This document shows, one piece after another, positions 8,796-16,998 of a stretch of DNA of 64,000 nucleotides. The translations under genes and the position numbers were made by a program. Each line of letters opens with the position of its first letter. Positions within the stretch are counted from its first letter, which is position 1. A model generated the notes under the pieces. That model ran no database searches. It was not told the DNA's origin and saw only the letters and a list, made by a program, of their open reading frames with translations. The DNA is from Chitinophaga terrae (ex Kim and Jung 2007) (lineage in GTDB: Bacteria; Bacteroidota; Bacteroidia; Chitinophagales; Chitinophagaceae): positions 124,001 through 188,000 of the forward strand of contig NZ_FNRL01000011.1 in assembly GCF_900107795.1 (NCBI RefSeq), in the 5' to 3' direction.

Positions 8796-9487
8796 TTATT
8801 ATCGGGTAACACATCTTTAGATAATCCGGTTTGTTGCAGGTATTGCTCCAATGCTTCCGGAGCAATTTCGTTGTCTAATTGTTCCTGAACAAAAGAAGCC
8901 TCTTCATGCGGCACGGTAGACGTAGCCATAAAGGATTCGTTCTCAAGCGGGTCTATATGATTCTGCAGGTAGGATAAAAGGTCCTGCTCATCAAATTTTT
9001 CCAGTTGCCTTTCAATAGGAGGATGTGTGTTATTCAGGGTTTTAATAAGAAAGGGACTACCGGCAAGCAGGGTTAGCGACGCCGCAACAGCCAGTTTAAC
9101 CCAGGTACGTTTAAATAAGGGGCGTACAGGGGTAGTTGTTGGCAGCGAATCGAAATATCCTGCAGGAACGGTAAATGTTTGATTTTTAGGGATGCCGGCG
9201 AGGAAAGGAGAAAGTTCGGCCAGTTCAAGGGCCGGATCAGTCTCTTCTTCCTTCACTTTTTGCAGTATGAGGTTGGGAAGCTGCTCGAAATATCCTTCCG
9301 GAACAGTGTAAGCAGGGGCTTTTAAGTCCCCGATCCGGATCTGAAACAGGATAGCATCAGCCAGGGAGTCGAAGTACCCGGCCGGTACAGCAAACGGAAC
9401 CTGGGAAGGCCATTGTGCTTCCGGCGCGATTTGCTTTAATTCTTCTGCTATGGTTATCTCCTTATTCATATCCACGTTTTTAGACAT
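8792..9487 (-). CDS. Membrane protein with repeated VPxGYFDxL motifs, possible anti-sigma factor
   Basis: I do not recognise a named family. The 231-residue protein has three copies of the motif VPxGYF[DE]xL in its cytoplasmic N-terminal half (about residues 34, 63 and 105: FAVPAGYFDSL, YTVPEGYFEQL, FTVPAGYFDSL), then one transmembrane helix (about 130-150) and an acidic C-terminal part. It lies directly behind an ECF sigma factor and upstream of a Spy-like periplasmic protein. That position and topology are those of an anti-sigma factor, but there is no zinc-binding HxxxCxxC motif. An alternative start is the Met at residue 7. Confidence 0.65.
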   Translation of the reverse strand: MSKNVDMNKEITIAEELKQIAPEAQWPSQVPFAVPAGYFDSLADAILFQIRIGDLKAPAYTVPEGYFEQLPNLILQKVKEEETDPALELAELSPFLAGIPKNQTFTVPAGYFDSLPTTTPVRPLFKRTWVKLAVAASLTLLAGSPFLIKTLNNTHPPIERQLEKFDEQDLLSYLQNHIDPLENESFMATSTVPHEEASFVQEQLDNEIAPEALEQYLQQTGLSKDVLPDNK

Positions 9488-9574
9488 CCCTCACTCCTGA
9501 TAGTTTAATGCGATTTTAATCTTTTGGGAAATTTCTTTAAAAATTAATTAAAAAAGATATTTATAATTTTTGTG

Positions 9575-10126
9575 TTATCCATTCTTAATGTATTCTTCGA
9601 TCTTTTTAACAGCATGATGATAAGATGCCTTCAATGCGCCTTCGGAAGTATCCAGTATACGGCTCATTTCCTCGTAAGGCATTTCATCGTAATACCGCAG
9701 GTTAAAGACCAGTCTTTGCTTGTCCGGCAGGCTTAAAATGGCCCTCTGGAGCTTCCATTCCAGCTTATTGGGATCGAATTGCGGATCGGCTTTAAGTTTA
9801 TTACTTAATCCTGATTCGACCTCCGAAAGGGAAACAGATGTTTTACGTTTTTGCTGTTCCAGGAAAGTGAGGCTTTCGTTGGTTGCAATTTTGTATAGCC
9901 AGGTATACAGCTGTGCATCTTCCCTGAAGTTTTCCAGGTTTTTCCACACTTTAATGAATACATTCTGTAAAACATCGTTGGCGTCGTCGTGGTCGACCAC
10001 CATTCTCCTGATATGCCAGTATAGCCGTTCCTGGTACTTACGGATAATAAGCGTGAAGCCCTTCTCTTTGGTTTCGGAATGGCGGTAGATTGCCAGTAAT
10101 GTTTTATCGTCCTGTGAAACGGCCAT
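9575..10126 (-). CDS. ECF-type RNA polymerase sigma factor
   Basis: This 183-residue sigma-70 family protein has region 2 (DHDDANDVLQNVFIKVWKNL with the following WLYKIATNESL) and region 4 (LPDKQRLVFNLRYYDEMPYE, then a helix-turn-helix ILDTSEGALKASYHHAVKKI). There is no region 3, as usual for extracytoplasmic-function sigmas. It heads a minus-strand operon with the VPxGYF-motif membrane protein and the Spy-like protein. An envelope-stress role is likely from that context but not shown. Confidence 0.93.
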   Translation of the reverse strand: MAVSQDDKTLLAIYRHSETKEKGFTLIIRKYQERLYWHIRRMVVDHDDANDVLQNVFIKVWKNLENFREDAQLYTWLYKIATNESLTFLEQQKRKTSVSLSEVESGLSNKLKADPQFDPNKLEWKLQRAILSLPDKQRLVFNLRYYDEMPYEEMSRILDTSEGALKASYHHAVKKIEEYIKNG

Positions 10127-10231
10127 AGGTTAAATGGTTCTATACAGGTGTTAATTCCATGAATTTAATAAAAACCTGCGTAGTGAGACGGGTTTGCAGG
10201 CTAAAAGTTTAATTGGGAGAGGGTTTTGACA

Positions 10232-10269
10232 GAAATAAAAAAGCTGCCTTCAGTAACAAAGGCAGCTTT
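10232..10269 (-). terminator. Intrinsic terminator of the rmlA-galE-transketolase run
   Basis: An 11-base-pair perfect stem (AAAGCTGCCTT at 10240-10250 with AAGGCAGCTTT at 10259-10269, loop of 8) lies 22 bases after the transketolase stop. On the minus strand it is followed by a T-run. Confidence 0.9.
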
Positions 10270-10291
10270 GAATGTTATAGGAAGCCGGGAA

Positions 10292-11260
10292 TTATTGCTG
10301 TTGTTTTTTTCTTTGCATTGCTTTTTCAGCAGCAGCAACGATGTGGTCAGCATCCAGGCCGTATTTCTTCAACAGGTCAACCGGTTTGCCGCTTTCCCCG
10401 AAAGTATCGTTGGTACCTACGAATTCGATAGGTACGGGAATATTGCGGGAAGCAACATGTGCAACGCTGTCGCCTAATCCGCCGATGATGTTATGTTCTT
10501 CGGCTGTAACAGCGCAACCTGTTTTCTTCAGGGAAGTGATGATAGCGGCTTCGTCTAAAGGTTTAATAGTGTGTATGTTGATGATTTCAACGCTGTATCC
10601 TTTTTCTTCGAGGATCTTGCCGGCTTCGATAGCGATCCACACCAGGTGGCCGCAGGCGAAGAGGGTAACATCAGTACCTTCATGGAGGATCTGTGCTTTA
10701 CCGATCTCGAATTTCTGGTCTTCAGGGGTGAAGTTTGGCCATTTCGGACGGCCGAAGCGGAGGTAAACCGGGCCTTCGTAGTCGGCGATCGCGATAGTAG
10801 CGGCTTTGGTCTGATTAAAGTCGCAAGGTACGATCACGGTCATGCCAGGCAACATTTTCATCATCCCGATATCTTCCAGGATCTGGTGAGTAGCGCCATC
10901 TTCGCCCAGGGTAAGCCCGGCGTGTGACGCGCAGATCTTAACGTTCTTGTTAGAATAGGCTACAGACTGGCGGATCTGGTCATATACGCGTCCTGTAGAG
11001 AAGTTTGCGAAAGTAGTGGTATATGGAATTTTGCCGCCCAGGGTCATGCCGGCAGCGATGCCAATCATATTGGCTTCTGCAATACCTACCTGAACAAAGC
11101 GGTCAGGGAATTCTTTAATAAAGGCGTTCAGCTTCATTGAACCAAGCAAATCGGCTGTCAGGGCTACGACGTTGGGATTTTTGCGACCCACTTCCAGTAT
11201 GCCCTCTCCAAACCCTCCACGGGTTTCTTTTTCATTAAGAGGTTGAATATCTTTTACCAT
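10292..11260 (-). CDS. Transketolase C-terminal subunit (pyrimidine-binding and C-terminal domains)
   Basis: In split transketolases two polypeptides together carry out thiamine-diphosphate-dependent ketol transfer in the pentose phosphate pathway. This 322-residue product covers only the Pyr domain and the C-terminal domain. Visible features are [20 protein letters not shown] with the glutamate that activates the cofactor, the [13 protein letters not shown] loop, [16 protein letters not shown], and the C-domain with ITAEEHN-like [17 protein letters not shown]. The N-terminal PP-domain subunit should be separate, but neither neighbour encodes it. It lies last after rmlA and galE (51 bases from galE) with a strong terminator behind it. 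Confidence 0.92.
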   Translation of the reverse strand: MVKDIQPLNEKETRGGFGEGILEVGRKNPNVVALTADLLGSMKLNAFIKEFPDRFVQVGIAEANMIGIAAGMTLGGKIPYTTTFANFSTGRVYDQIRQSVAYSNKNVKICASHAGLTLGEDGATHQILEDIGMMKMLPGMTVIVPCDFNQTKAATIAIADYEGPVYLRFGRPKWPNFTPEDQKFEIGKAQILHEGTDVTLFACGHLVWIAIEAGKILEEKGYSVEIINIHTIKPLDEAAIITSLKKTGCAVTAEEHNIIGGLGDSVAHVASRNIPVPIEFVGTNDTFGESGKPVDLLKKYGLDADHIVAAAEKAMQRKKQQQ

Positions 11261-11311
11261 CGTGACGTATTAAGATTGAGGCGTAAAAGTAAAAATTAAA
11301 AAGAACTGATC

Positions 11312-12340
11312 CTAGTTGCTGAGCACTTTATTCCGAAGGCTCACTTCCCACTGCCAGGCGGTGCGCATACTGTCTTCAATGCCAATTTTAGGTTCCCACT
11401 GCAGCTTTTCTTTAGCTTTAGTGTTGTTGGCATAGATGGCGATAACGTCGCCTTCCCTGCGTGGACCTATGGTATAGTTCAGTTTTACGCCTGAAATTTT
11501 TTCGAATGCCTTAATGGCTTCAAGAACGGTTACACCGTTGCCGGTTCCGAGGTTAAACACCTCGCAATTGCTTTCGTTGCGGTGTTCTATCAGGTATTGC
11601 AAAGCTTTGGTATGTGCATTGGCGATATCCATTACATGGATGTAATCGCGTACGCAGGAACCGTCTTTGGTATTGTAATCGTCGCCAAATACAGTGAGTT
11701 TAGGGATCTTGCCGATGGCTGTCTGTGTAATTACAGGAACCAGGTTATCCGGCTTGCCTAACGGAAGTTCGCCGATCAGTGCAGACGGGTGTGCGCCAAC
11801 CGGGTTGAAATATCGCAACAGGATTGACTGGGTGTCGTTTACCCTGCTATAGTCTTCGATGATCTTTTCGCCCATTTGCTTGGTGCGGGCGTAAGGCGAT
11901 TGCGCTTCTGCCAGCGGGGTTTCTTCCACTACAGGCAGGGCGGTAGTATTGCCGTATACAGAGCAGGAAGAAGAGAACACCAGGTTGGGAACATTATATT
12001 CTTTAACGCATTTCAGTACGTTAATGAGAGAGGTCAGGTTATTCTGGAAATACAGCAGAGGTTCATGTACAGATTCTCCAACGGCTTTCAGCGCTGCAAA
12101 ATGTATCACTCCTACGATGTCCCTGTTTTCATGGAAAACGGCGTTGGTATCTTCCAGGTTACAGAGGTCTACTTTGTAATTACGAACTTTTTTACCTGTA
12201 ATTTTTTCGATGCCATCTAACAGTTGAGTGGTACTTCTGATATTACTGTCTACAGAAACTACGTCAAAACCATTATTAATAAGATCTACAATAGTATGGG
12301 CGCCAATGTAGCCACAACCGCCCGTAACAAGAACCTTCAT
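11312..12340 (-). CDS. galE: UDP-glucose 4-epimerase
   Basis: This extended short-chain dehydrogenase/reductase interconverts UDP-glucose and UDP-galactose. The 342-residue protein has the NAD-binding motif GGCGYIGAHT at residues 7-16, the serine triad region VFSSSCSVYGN, the catalytic YARTK (YxxxK) and the family segment RYFNPVGAHPSALIGE. Length is normal. It lies 30 bases downstream of rmlA on the same strand, so both likely supply nucleotide sugars for surface polysaccharide. Confidence 0.95.
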   Translation of the reverse strand: MKVLVTGGCGYIGAHTIVDLINNGFDVVSVDSNIRSTTQLLDGIEKITGKKVRNYKVDLCNLEDTNAVFHENRDIVGVIHFAALKAVGESVHEPLLYFQNNLTSLINVLKCVKEYNVPNLVFSSSCSVYGNTTALPVVEETPLAEAQSPYARTKQMGEKIIEDYSRVNDTQSILLRYFNPVGAHPSALIGELPLGKPDNLVPVITQTAIGKIPKLTVFGDDYNTKDGSCVRDYIHVMDIANAHTKALQYLIEHRNESNCEVFNLGTGNGVTVLEAIKAFEKISGVKLNYTIGPRREGDVIAIYANNTKAKEKLQWEPKIGIEDSMRTAWQWEVSLRNKVLSN

Positions 12341-12370
12341 GATACTTGAGATTTACAAATTTTTATATAC

Positions 12371-13243
12371 TCAGAACCCTTTTTGAGAGAGCACCGTTTC
12401 GAGGTATGCACCGTAACCGCTTTTCAGCAACGGTTTTGCAAGGTCTTTTAACTGGTCTGCACTGATGAAGCCTTTTCTATAAGCTATTTCTTCGATGCAG
12501 GCGATCTTTATACCCTGGCGTTGTTCGATTACCTGTACAAATTGTGAAGCCTGCATAAGGGAATCAAATGTTCCTGTATCCAGCCATGCAGTTCCGCGCG
12601 GTAAGATAGAAACTTTTAACTTTCCGCGCTTCAAATATTCTTTATTAACATCTGTAATTTCATATTCTCCCCTGGCGCTTGGAGCCAGGTTTTTGGCTAT
12701 CTCCACCACGTTGTTATCGTAGAAATACAAGCCTGGTACCGCATAATTTGATTTTGGTTTGGCTGGTTTTTCTTCGATAGAAAGTACTGACATGTTATCG
12801 GCAAACTCAACTACTCCATATCGCTCAGGATCAGAAACCTGATACGCATATACGATACCGCCGTCAGGGTTGGTGTTATTGGCAAGTTGGGTACCTAAGC
12901 CGGCGCCGTAAAAGATATTGTCGCCTAATACCAGCGCTACACTGTCGCCACCAATGAATTGTTCTCCTATGACAAATGCCTGGGCAAGTCCATTAGGCGT
13001 AGGTTGTTCTGCATACGATAGCTTCAGGCCCAATTGTTCTCCATTACCGAACAGGCGCTGAAAAGAAGGCAGATCGTGGGGAGTTGAAATGATCAGGATC
13101 TCTTTTATGCCAGCCAGCATTAAGGTAGATAATGGGTAATAGATCATTGGTTTATCATAAACGGGCATTATCTGTTTGCTGATCGCATACGTAATGGGGT
13201 GCAACCTGGTACCGGAGCCTCCGGCAAGAATGATTCCTTTCAT
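12371..13243 (-). CDS. rmlA: Glucose-1-phosphate thymidylyltransferase
   Basis: RmlA makes dTDP-glucose from glucose-1-phosphate and dTTP, the first step to dTDP-rhamnose. The 290-residue protein starts [20 protein letters not shown], the nucleotidyltransferase signature, and carries [33 protein letters not shown] and [16 protein letters not shown], all typical. It is first in a three-gene run with galE and the transketolase subunit. The other rml genes are not in the window. A 14-base dyad lies upstream at 13275-13288. Confidence 0.95.
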   Translation of the reverse strand: MKGIILAGGSGTRLHPITYAISKQIMPVYDKPMIYYPLSTLMLAGIKEILIISTPHDLPSFQRLFGNGEQLGLKLSYAEQPTPNGLAQAFVIGEQFIGGDSVALVLGDNIFYGAGLGTQLANNTNPDGGIVYAYQVSDPERYGVVEFADNMSVLSIEEKPAKPKSNYAVPGLYFYDNNVVEIAKNLAPSARGEYEITDVNKEYLKRGKLKVSILPRGTAWLDTGTFDSLMQASQFVQVIEQRQGIKIACIEEIAYRKGFISADQLKDLAKPLLKSGYGAYLETVLSQKGF

Positions 13244-13274
13244 CGGGTGATCAATTTTTGAATGGTAACTAACT

Positions 13275-13288
13275 TAACTATTTAGTTA
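13275..13288. promoter_or_regulatory. AT-rich dyad upstream of rmlA, possible operator
   Basis: TAACTA-TT-TAGTTA is a perfect inverted repeat 32 bases upstream of the rmlA start codon, inside the likely promoter region. A second overlapping half-site (CTAACT at 13269) lies next to it. No regulator can be assigned. Confidence 0.3.
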
Positions 13289-13349
13289 GCGTAATAAGAA
13301 AACCGCACAAAAATAGGTGCTTGCTTTTAAATGCACACTATTTTTATAA

Positions 13350-13385
13350 AAAAAGCTCCCCGGGTTGGTACCAGGAGAGCTTTTT
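13350..13385 (-). terminator. Intrinsic terminator of the DUF47-PiT operon
   Basis: AAAAAGCTC (13350-13358) pairs with GAGCTTTTT (13377-13385) around a GC-rich loop, and the minus strand continues in a T-run. It lies 26 bases after the PiT stop codon. Confidence 0.85.
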
Positions 13386-13410
13386 CCGATATTTTTATAT
13401 CAAGAATAGT

Positions 13411-14412
13411 TTATATAAACAGGTTTATAATAAAATAAGTAAACGCAGCTAATAAACCACTGATAGGAATAGTCAGTACCCATGCCCAGAGGAGGGATAC
13501 GGTTACCCCCCAACGAACAGCTGATAACCTTTTGGTAGCTCCAACTCCCATGATCGCACCCGTGATTACGTGGGTTGTACTGGCAGGGATACCAATATGT
13601 TCTGTCATGAACAGGGTTACAGCGCCGGCGCTTTCAGCAGCCACGCCTTCGAGCGGGGTTACTTTGGTGATACGGGTACCCATTGTTTTCACGATTTTCC
13701 ATCCGCCGCTCATTGTACCCAGTGCAATACAGGTAAAACAAGCCAACGGAACCCAGTCGGGGATGGCCTTGAGATTATCTATCTGGCCTGCAGATACCAT
13801 AGCTGCTGCAATAATACCCATTACCTTTTGGGCATCGTTACTTCCATGACCCAGGCTCAATGCAGCGGATGACGCCAACTGAAGACGTTTGAACCAGCTT
13901 TCCGCCCGGTATGGATTGGCTTTACGGCAAACGTTCACGATGATCAATGTAAGTACAAAAGATACAAACATACCTATCAGCGGCGCCAGTACGATAAAGT
14001 AAACGGTTGGCAATACTTTGTGATAGTTGATCACTTCCATTGAACCGGAAGCCGTTACAGCCGCCCCAATAAAACCCCCAATGAGGGTATGGGAGGAGCT
14101 GGAAGGAATACCTAACCACCAGGTGAAAAGGTTCCAGGTGATGGCGGCAATAAGGCCGCAAAGGATCACCTTCAGTGTGATAAATTGCTCAAATACTGAG
14201 CTGGCAACGGAATTGGCTACTTTAAATTCGCCTATTATGTATTTCGCAATGAAGAATGCAGCAAAGTTGAAGACTGCAGCCCAAAGTACGGCCTGGAACG
14301 GAGTTAGCACCTTGGTGGATACTATCGTGGCAATCGAGTTGGCGGCATCATGAAATCCGTTAATATAATCGAATATGAATGCCAGTATTATAATAATTAC
14401 TAATAAGACCAT
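13411..14412 (-). CDS. Inorganic phosphate transporter, PiT family
   Basis: PiT proteins carry phosphate (as a metal-phosphate complex) across the inner membrane with protons. The 333-residue polytopic protein has both halves of the family's duplicated signature: FDYINGFHDAANSIATIVST near the N terminus and LGHGSNDAQKVMGIIAAAMV in the second half, plus GIPASTTHVITGAIMGVG. It is preceded by a DUF47 protein with a 43-base gap, the usual PiT operon arrangement, and followed by a terminator. Confidence 0.94.
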   Translation of the reverse strand: MVLLVIIIILAFIFDYINGFHDAANSIATIVSTKVLTPFQAVLWAAVFNFAAFFIAKYIIGEFKVANSVASSVFEQFITLKVILCGLIAAITWNLFTWWLGIPSSSSHTLIGGFIGAAVTASGSMEVINYHKVLPTVYFIVLAPLIGMFVSFVLTLIIVNVCRKANPYRAESWFKRLQLASSAALSLGHGSNDAQKVMGIIAAAMVSAGQIDNLKAIPDWVPLACFTCIALGTMSGGWKIVKTMGTRITKVTPLEGVAAESAGAVTLFMTEHIGIPASTTHVITGAIMGVGATKRLSAVRWGVTVSLLWAWVLTIPISGLLAAFTYFIINLFI

Positions 14413-14455
14413 GACTCAAGGAGAATTTGTATTTTAACCTAATCTTCTCCCCTAA

Positions 14456-15106
14456 TCAGGAGTATTTGATAATGATGGTTTCGATAACGTTGGCGCAGTC
14501 TTCGCACTTGTCTGTAGCGATTTCCAACGCCTGGTAGATCTCCCGCATCTTGATCAGCTCAGCAGCGTTTTGCTCTGTATCGAACAGGTCGGCGATTGCC
14601 ATATCGTAGATATCATCAGCATGGTTTTCGAGGCTGTTGATCTTTACACAGGCATCGGTAATAACGCGCATGTTCTGCATGTAGCGGAGTTCAGGGATTG
14701 CTTTGGCGAGTTCCAACACACCCAGGTGGATCAGTTCAGTCAGTTTGCGGATGCTTTCATTGGCGCTGTGAACTTTATAGAGATCCATTCTTTTGGCGGA
14801 ACCATGGATGTAATCCGCCACATCATCCAGCGTGGCAGCCAGGTAGTGGATGTCTTCCCGGTCAAACGGCGTAATGAAGTTTTGGCCTAACTCTACAAAT
14901 ATGCGGTGAGTGTAATCGTCGTTCTTATGTTCCAGTCTCTCGATCAGGTGTACTTTATCTTTCCTCACCGACAGATCAGACGTTGCTACCAGTTCGTTCA
15001 GCACAGTTGCCATTTCTACCAGATTGGAAGCTACATCCTCAAACAATGAATAAAATACCCGGTCTTTCGGCATGAATAATTTTACAAAAGAATTGAAGCC
15101 TCCCAT
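14456..15106 (-). CDS. DUF47 (PhoU-like) phosphate transport regulator
   Basis: DUF47 proteins are all-helical PhoU-like partners of PiT transporters. The 216-residue protein reads MGGFNSFVKLFMPKDRVFYS at its start and contains RLEHKNDDYTHRIFVELG and FDREDIHYLAATLDDVADYI, with the metal-binding E/D-rich repeats of this fold (E..KNDD, E.HADDIYD, DKCEDCAN). I place the start at the ATG at 15106; a TTG nine codons upstream overlaps the -7 promoter box at 15131-15138. It is first in the operon with PiT. Confidence 0.88.
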   Translation of the reverse strand: MGGFNSFVKLFMPKDRVFYSLFEDVASNLVEMATVLNELVATSDLSVRKDKVHLIERLEHKNDDYTHRIFVELGQNFITPFDREDIHYLAATLDDVADYIHGSAKRMDLYKVHSANESIRKLTELIHLGVLELAKAIPELRYMQNMRVITDACVKINSLENHADDIYDMAIADLFDTEQNAAELIKMREIYQALEIATDKCEDCANVIETIIIKYS

Positions 15107-15130
15107 ACGTTTGAGTTTAAAAATTTGCCG

Positions 15131-15138
15131 CAAAAATA
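15131..15138 (-). promoter_or_regulatory. -7 promoter box of the DUF47-PiT operon
   Basis: On the minus strand this reads TATTTTTG, a perfect match to TAnnTTTG, 24 bases upstream of the DUF47 ATG. It decides the start codon, because the in-frame TTG upstream would be in the promoter itself. No clear -33 element is visible. Confidence 0.55.
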
Positions 15139-15288
15139 GCTTTCAGAATCTATCCCAGCCAGTAAATTACTCGAATTAATAATTCCTTAACACTGGATTA
15201 ATATAAAAGTAATATAGCGATTTTTCCTTTGTATTGAAAATAATCCTAATAGCAGCGGCCACAAGCCATTTAGAACCTACAATCGCAA

Positions 15289-16119
15289 ATGTCAGAAAAG
15301 CGCCCATTAGATATAGCAGTAATCTCAGATGTACATCTGGGAATTTACGGGTGTCATGCTAAGGAACTGGTTCAGTACCTCGACAGTATCTCTCCCAAGA
15401 TCTTGATCTTAAACGGTGACATTATCGATATCTGGCAGTTCAGTAAACGATATTTTCCTAAGTCCCATACCAAAGTGATCCGTAAGATACTCAAGATGAT
15501 AGGTAATGGAACGGAAGTCTACTATCTTACCGGCAACCACGATGAAGCCCTCCGTAAATACGCTGGTTTTGAGCTGAGCAACTTCACTATCGATAATAAG
15601 CTGGTACTGGAAGTAGACGGTAAAAAACACTGGTTCTTTCACGGCGATGTGTACGATGTGACCATGAAAAACTCCAAATGGCTGGCTAAACTGGGAGGAA
15701 AAGGATATGATCTGCTCATTATCCTGAACAGGTTTGTTAACCATGCCCTGGAAAAAATGGGAAGGGAAAAGATGTCCTTCTCCAAAAAAGTAAAACAGGG
15801 CGTGAAGTCAGCCGTAAAATTTATCTCCGATTTTGAACAGACGGTAGCTGAAATAGCAGTAGACAAAGAATTTGATGTGGTGTGCTGCGGTCATATTCAC
15901 CAACCCCTTATCAAGGAGATGAAAGCGGGCGACAAATCAGTTGTTTACCTGAATTCCGGCGACTGGGTAGAAAGCCTTACCGCGCTGGAATATTCGAATA
16001 AGCAATGGAACCTATACCAGTATCCTGTGACTAAATCCAAAGTTGTGCTGGCAGATGATGAAGAAGAAGGACTCACCGATTGGGATATTACCCGTACCAT
16101 CACATTTCCTAAGCTCTAA
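15289..16119 (+). CDS. Calcineurin-like metallophosphoesterase, LpxH-type UDP-diacylglucosamine diphosphatase
   Basis: The 276-residue protein has the metallophosphoesterase ligand set in order: DVHLG (residues 12-16), NGDIID, TGNHDE, FHGDVYD and CCGHIHQPLIKE. This pattern is that of the LpxH/LpxG-like family that cleaves UDP-2,3-diacylglucosamine in lipid A synthesis at the membrane face. Related proteins in Bacteroidota are usually annotated so, but activity on other phosphoesters cannot be excluded. It is divergent from the DUF47-PiT operon. A 17-base-pair AT-rich hairpin follows the stop. Confidence 0.82.
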   Translation: MSEKRPLDIAVISDVHLGIYGCHAKELVQYLDSISPKILILNGDIIDIWQFSKRYFPKSHTKVIRKILKMIGNGTEVYYLTGNHDEALRKYAGFELSNFTIDNKLVLEVDGKKHWFFHGDVYDVTMKNSKWLAKLGGKGYDLLIILNRFVNHALEKMGREKMSFSKKVKQGVKSAVKFISDFEQTVAEIAVDKEFDVVCCGHIHQPLIKEMKAGDKSVVYLNSGDWVESLTALEYSNKQWNLYQYPVTKSKVVLADDEEEGLTDWDITRTITFPKL

Positions 16120-16125
16120 ATTTTG

Positions 16126-16167
16126 TTATATTTAAATATAAATGTATATATTTATATTTAAATATAA
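16126..16167. repeat. Long AT-only inverted repeat after the LpxH-like gene
   Basis: A perfect 17-base-pair inverted repeat (16126-16142 with 16151-16167, loop of 8) contains only A and T in its arms. It starts 7 bases after the stop codon. It could end transcription or mark DNA that melts or bends easily; there is no GC-rich stem and no clear T-run. Confidence 0.7.
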
Positions 16168-16278
16168 TTTTCACAAAACCATAACAACCGCTTAATATTA
16201 AATTAAAGGTAAGCTCCTAAGTTTGCCAGTAATATAAGTAAATAGGCGCGTTGCGCGTATGAAAAATGAAGAAAGCAG

Positions 16279-16668
16279 ATGAAAGTATTGAAGTTACATC
16301 CTTTGATGACAATCTCCTTGTTGCAAATGCAAATTGAGCGGTTATTGTCTTGTAACGTTGCGGTATACGTGCGCCATTCGCTGGCTAATAACTTCGACAC
16401 CCTCAGAGATGCAGGGTTTGAAGAAGAAACGCTGGTGGAATTCCCTATCGATGAAACCCTCAGTTTACGCGAGTTCGAAGAAGAGATGGAAGAACGGTTT
16501 AATTTTTCCCTGGAACTATGCAGTAAAGACAATAAACCTTTCAGAAATAAAAGTCAGCACCTGTTCCAGCTCTCCGCTACCTGTGATAAAAAAGAGTTCC
16601 AGGACATCCCTCCTGAGATGCTGAATGCTTTCAACAACAGGCAATTCCCCCAACAAAATATCTGGTAA
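16279..16668 (+). CDS. Unknown 129-residue protein
   Basis: I do not recognise a family. The protein has no signal peptide or membrane helix. The first half contains ISLLQMQIERLLSCNVAVYV, the middle is very acidic (EEETLVEFPIDETLSLREFE) and the C-terminal part has two cysteine-containing beta-like stretches. It may be a small soluble alpha/beta protein. It is alone on the plus strand between the LpxH-like gene and the convergent YHS lipoprotein gene, 12 bases from the latter's stop. Confidence 0.6.
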   Translation: MKVLKLHPLMTISLLQMQIERLLSCNVAVYVRHSLANNFDTLRDAGFEEETLVEFPIDETLSLREFEEEMEERFNFSLELCSKDNKPFRNKSQHLFQLSATCDKKEFQDIPPEMLNAFNNRQFPQQNIW

Positions 16669-16680
16669 AAACTAACTAAG

Positions 16681-16977
16681 TTACTTGCCTAACTTCGCCA
16701 TGAATTTCTCCGGGTTTTTCTCGAAAACTCCTTTACAGGTCGGAGAACAGAAGTGGATAGTATCAGATTTATAAACCGTCCATTCCTTGTAGCTGGTATC
16801 ATAAGGCATTTCACAAACAGGATCAGGTAATTTCCCATTCACTGCAGCCAGTTGTTCAGCGGGTTTTTGATCTGCAGCAGGGGTTTGTTGTTGTGCAGCT
16901 TCCTGGCTGGCGGATTTAGGTTGCCCGGCACAGGCAAACAGGAATAGGGCGCTACAGCCGATAATAAGTTGCTTCAT
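16681..16977 (-). CDS. YHS-domain lipoprotein
   Basis: The 98-residue product starts MKQLIIGCSALFLFACAGQ, a lipoprotein signal with the lipid-anchored Cys at residue 16, then an Ala/Gln/Pro linker, then a YHS domain: DPVCEMPYDTSYKEWTVYKS with HFCSPTCKGVFEKNPEKF. The domain has the three cysteines of YHS metal-binding folds (DPVC, FCSPTC) that bind copper or other soft metals in related proteins. A Met five codons upstream (16992) would spoil the signal peptide. It follows the acyltransferase gene by 21 bases. Confidence 0.82.
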   Translation of the reverse strand: MKQLIIGCSALFLFACAGQPKSASQEAAQQQTPAADQKPAEQLAAVNGKLPDPVCEMPYDTSYKEWTVYKSDTIHFCSPTCKGVFEKNPEKFMAKLGK

Positions 16978-16998
16978 ATCTTTTTGCCCCAAAGGTAT

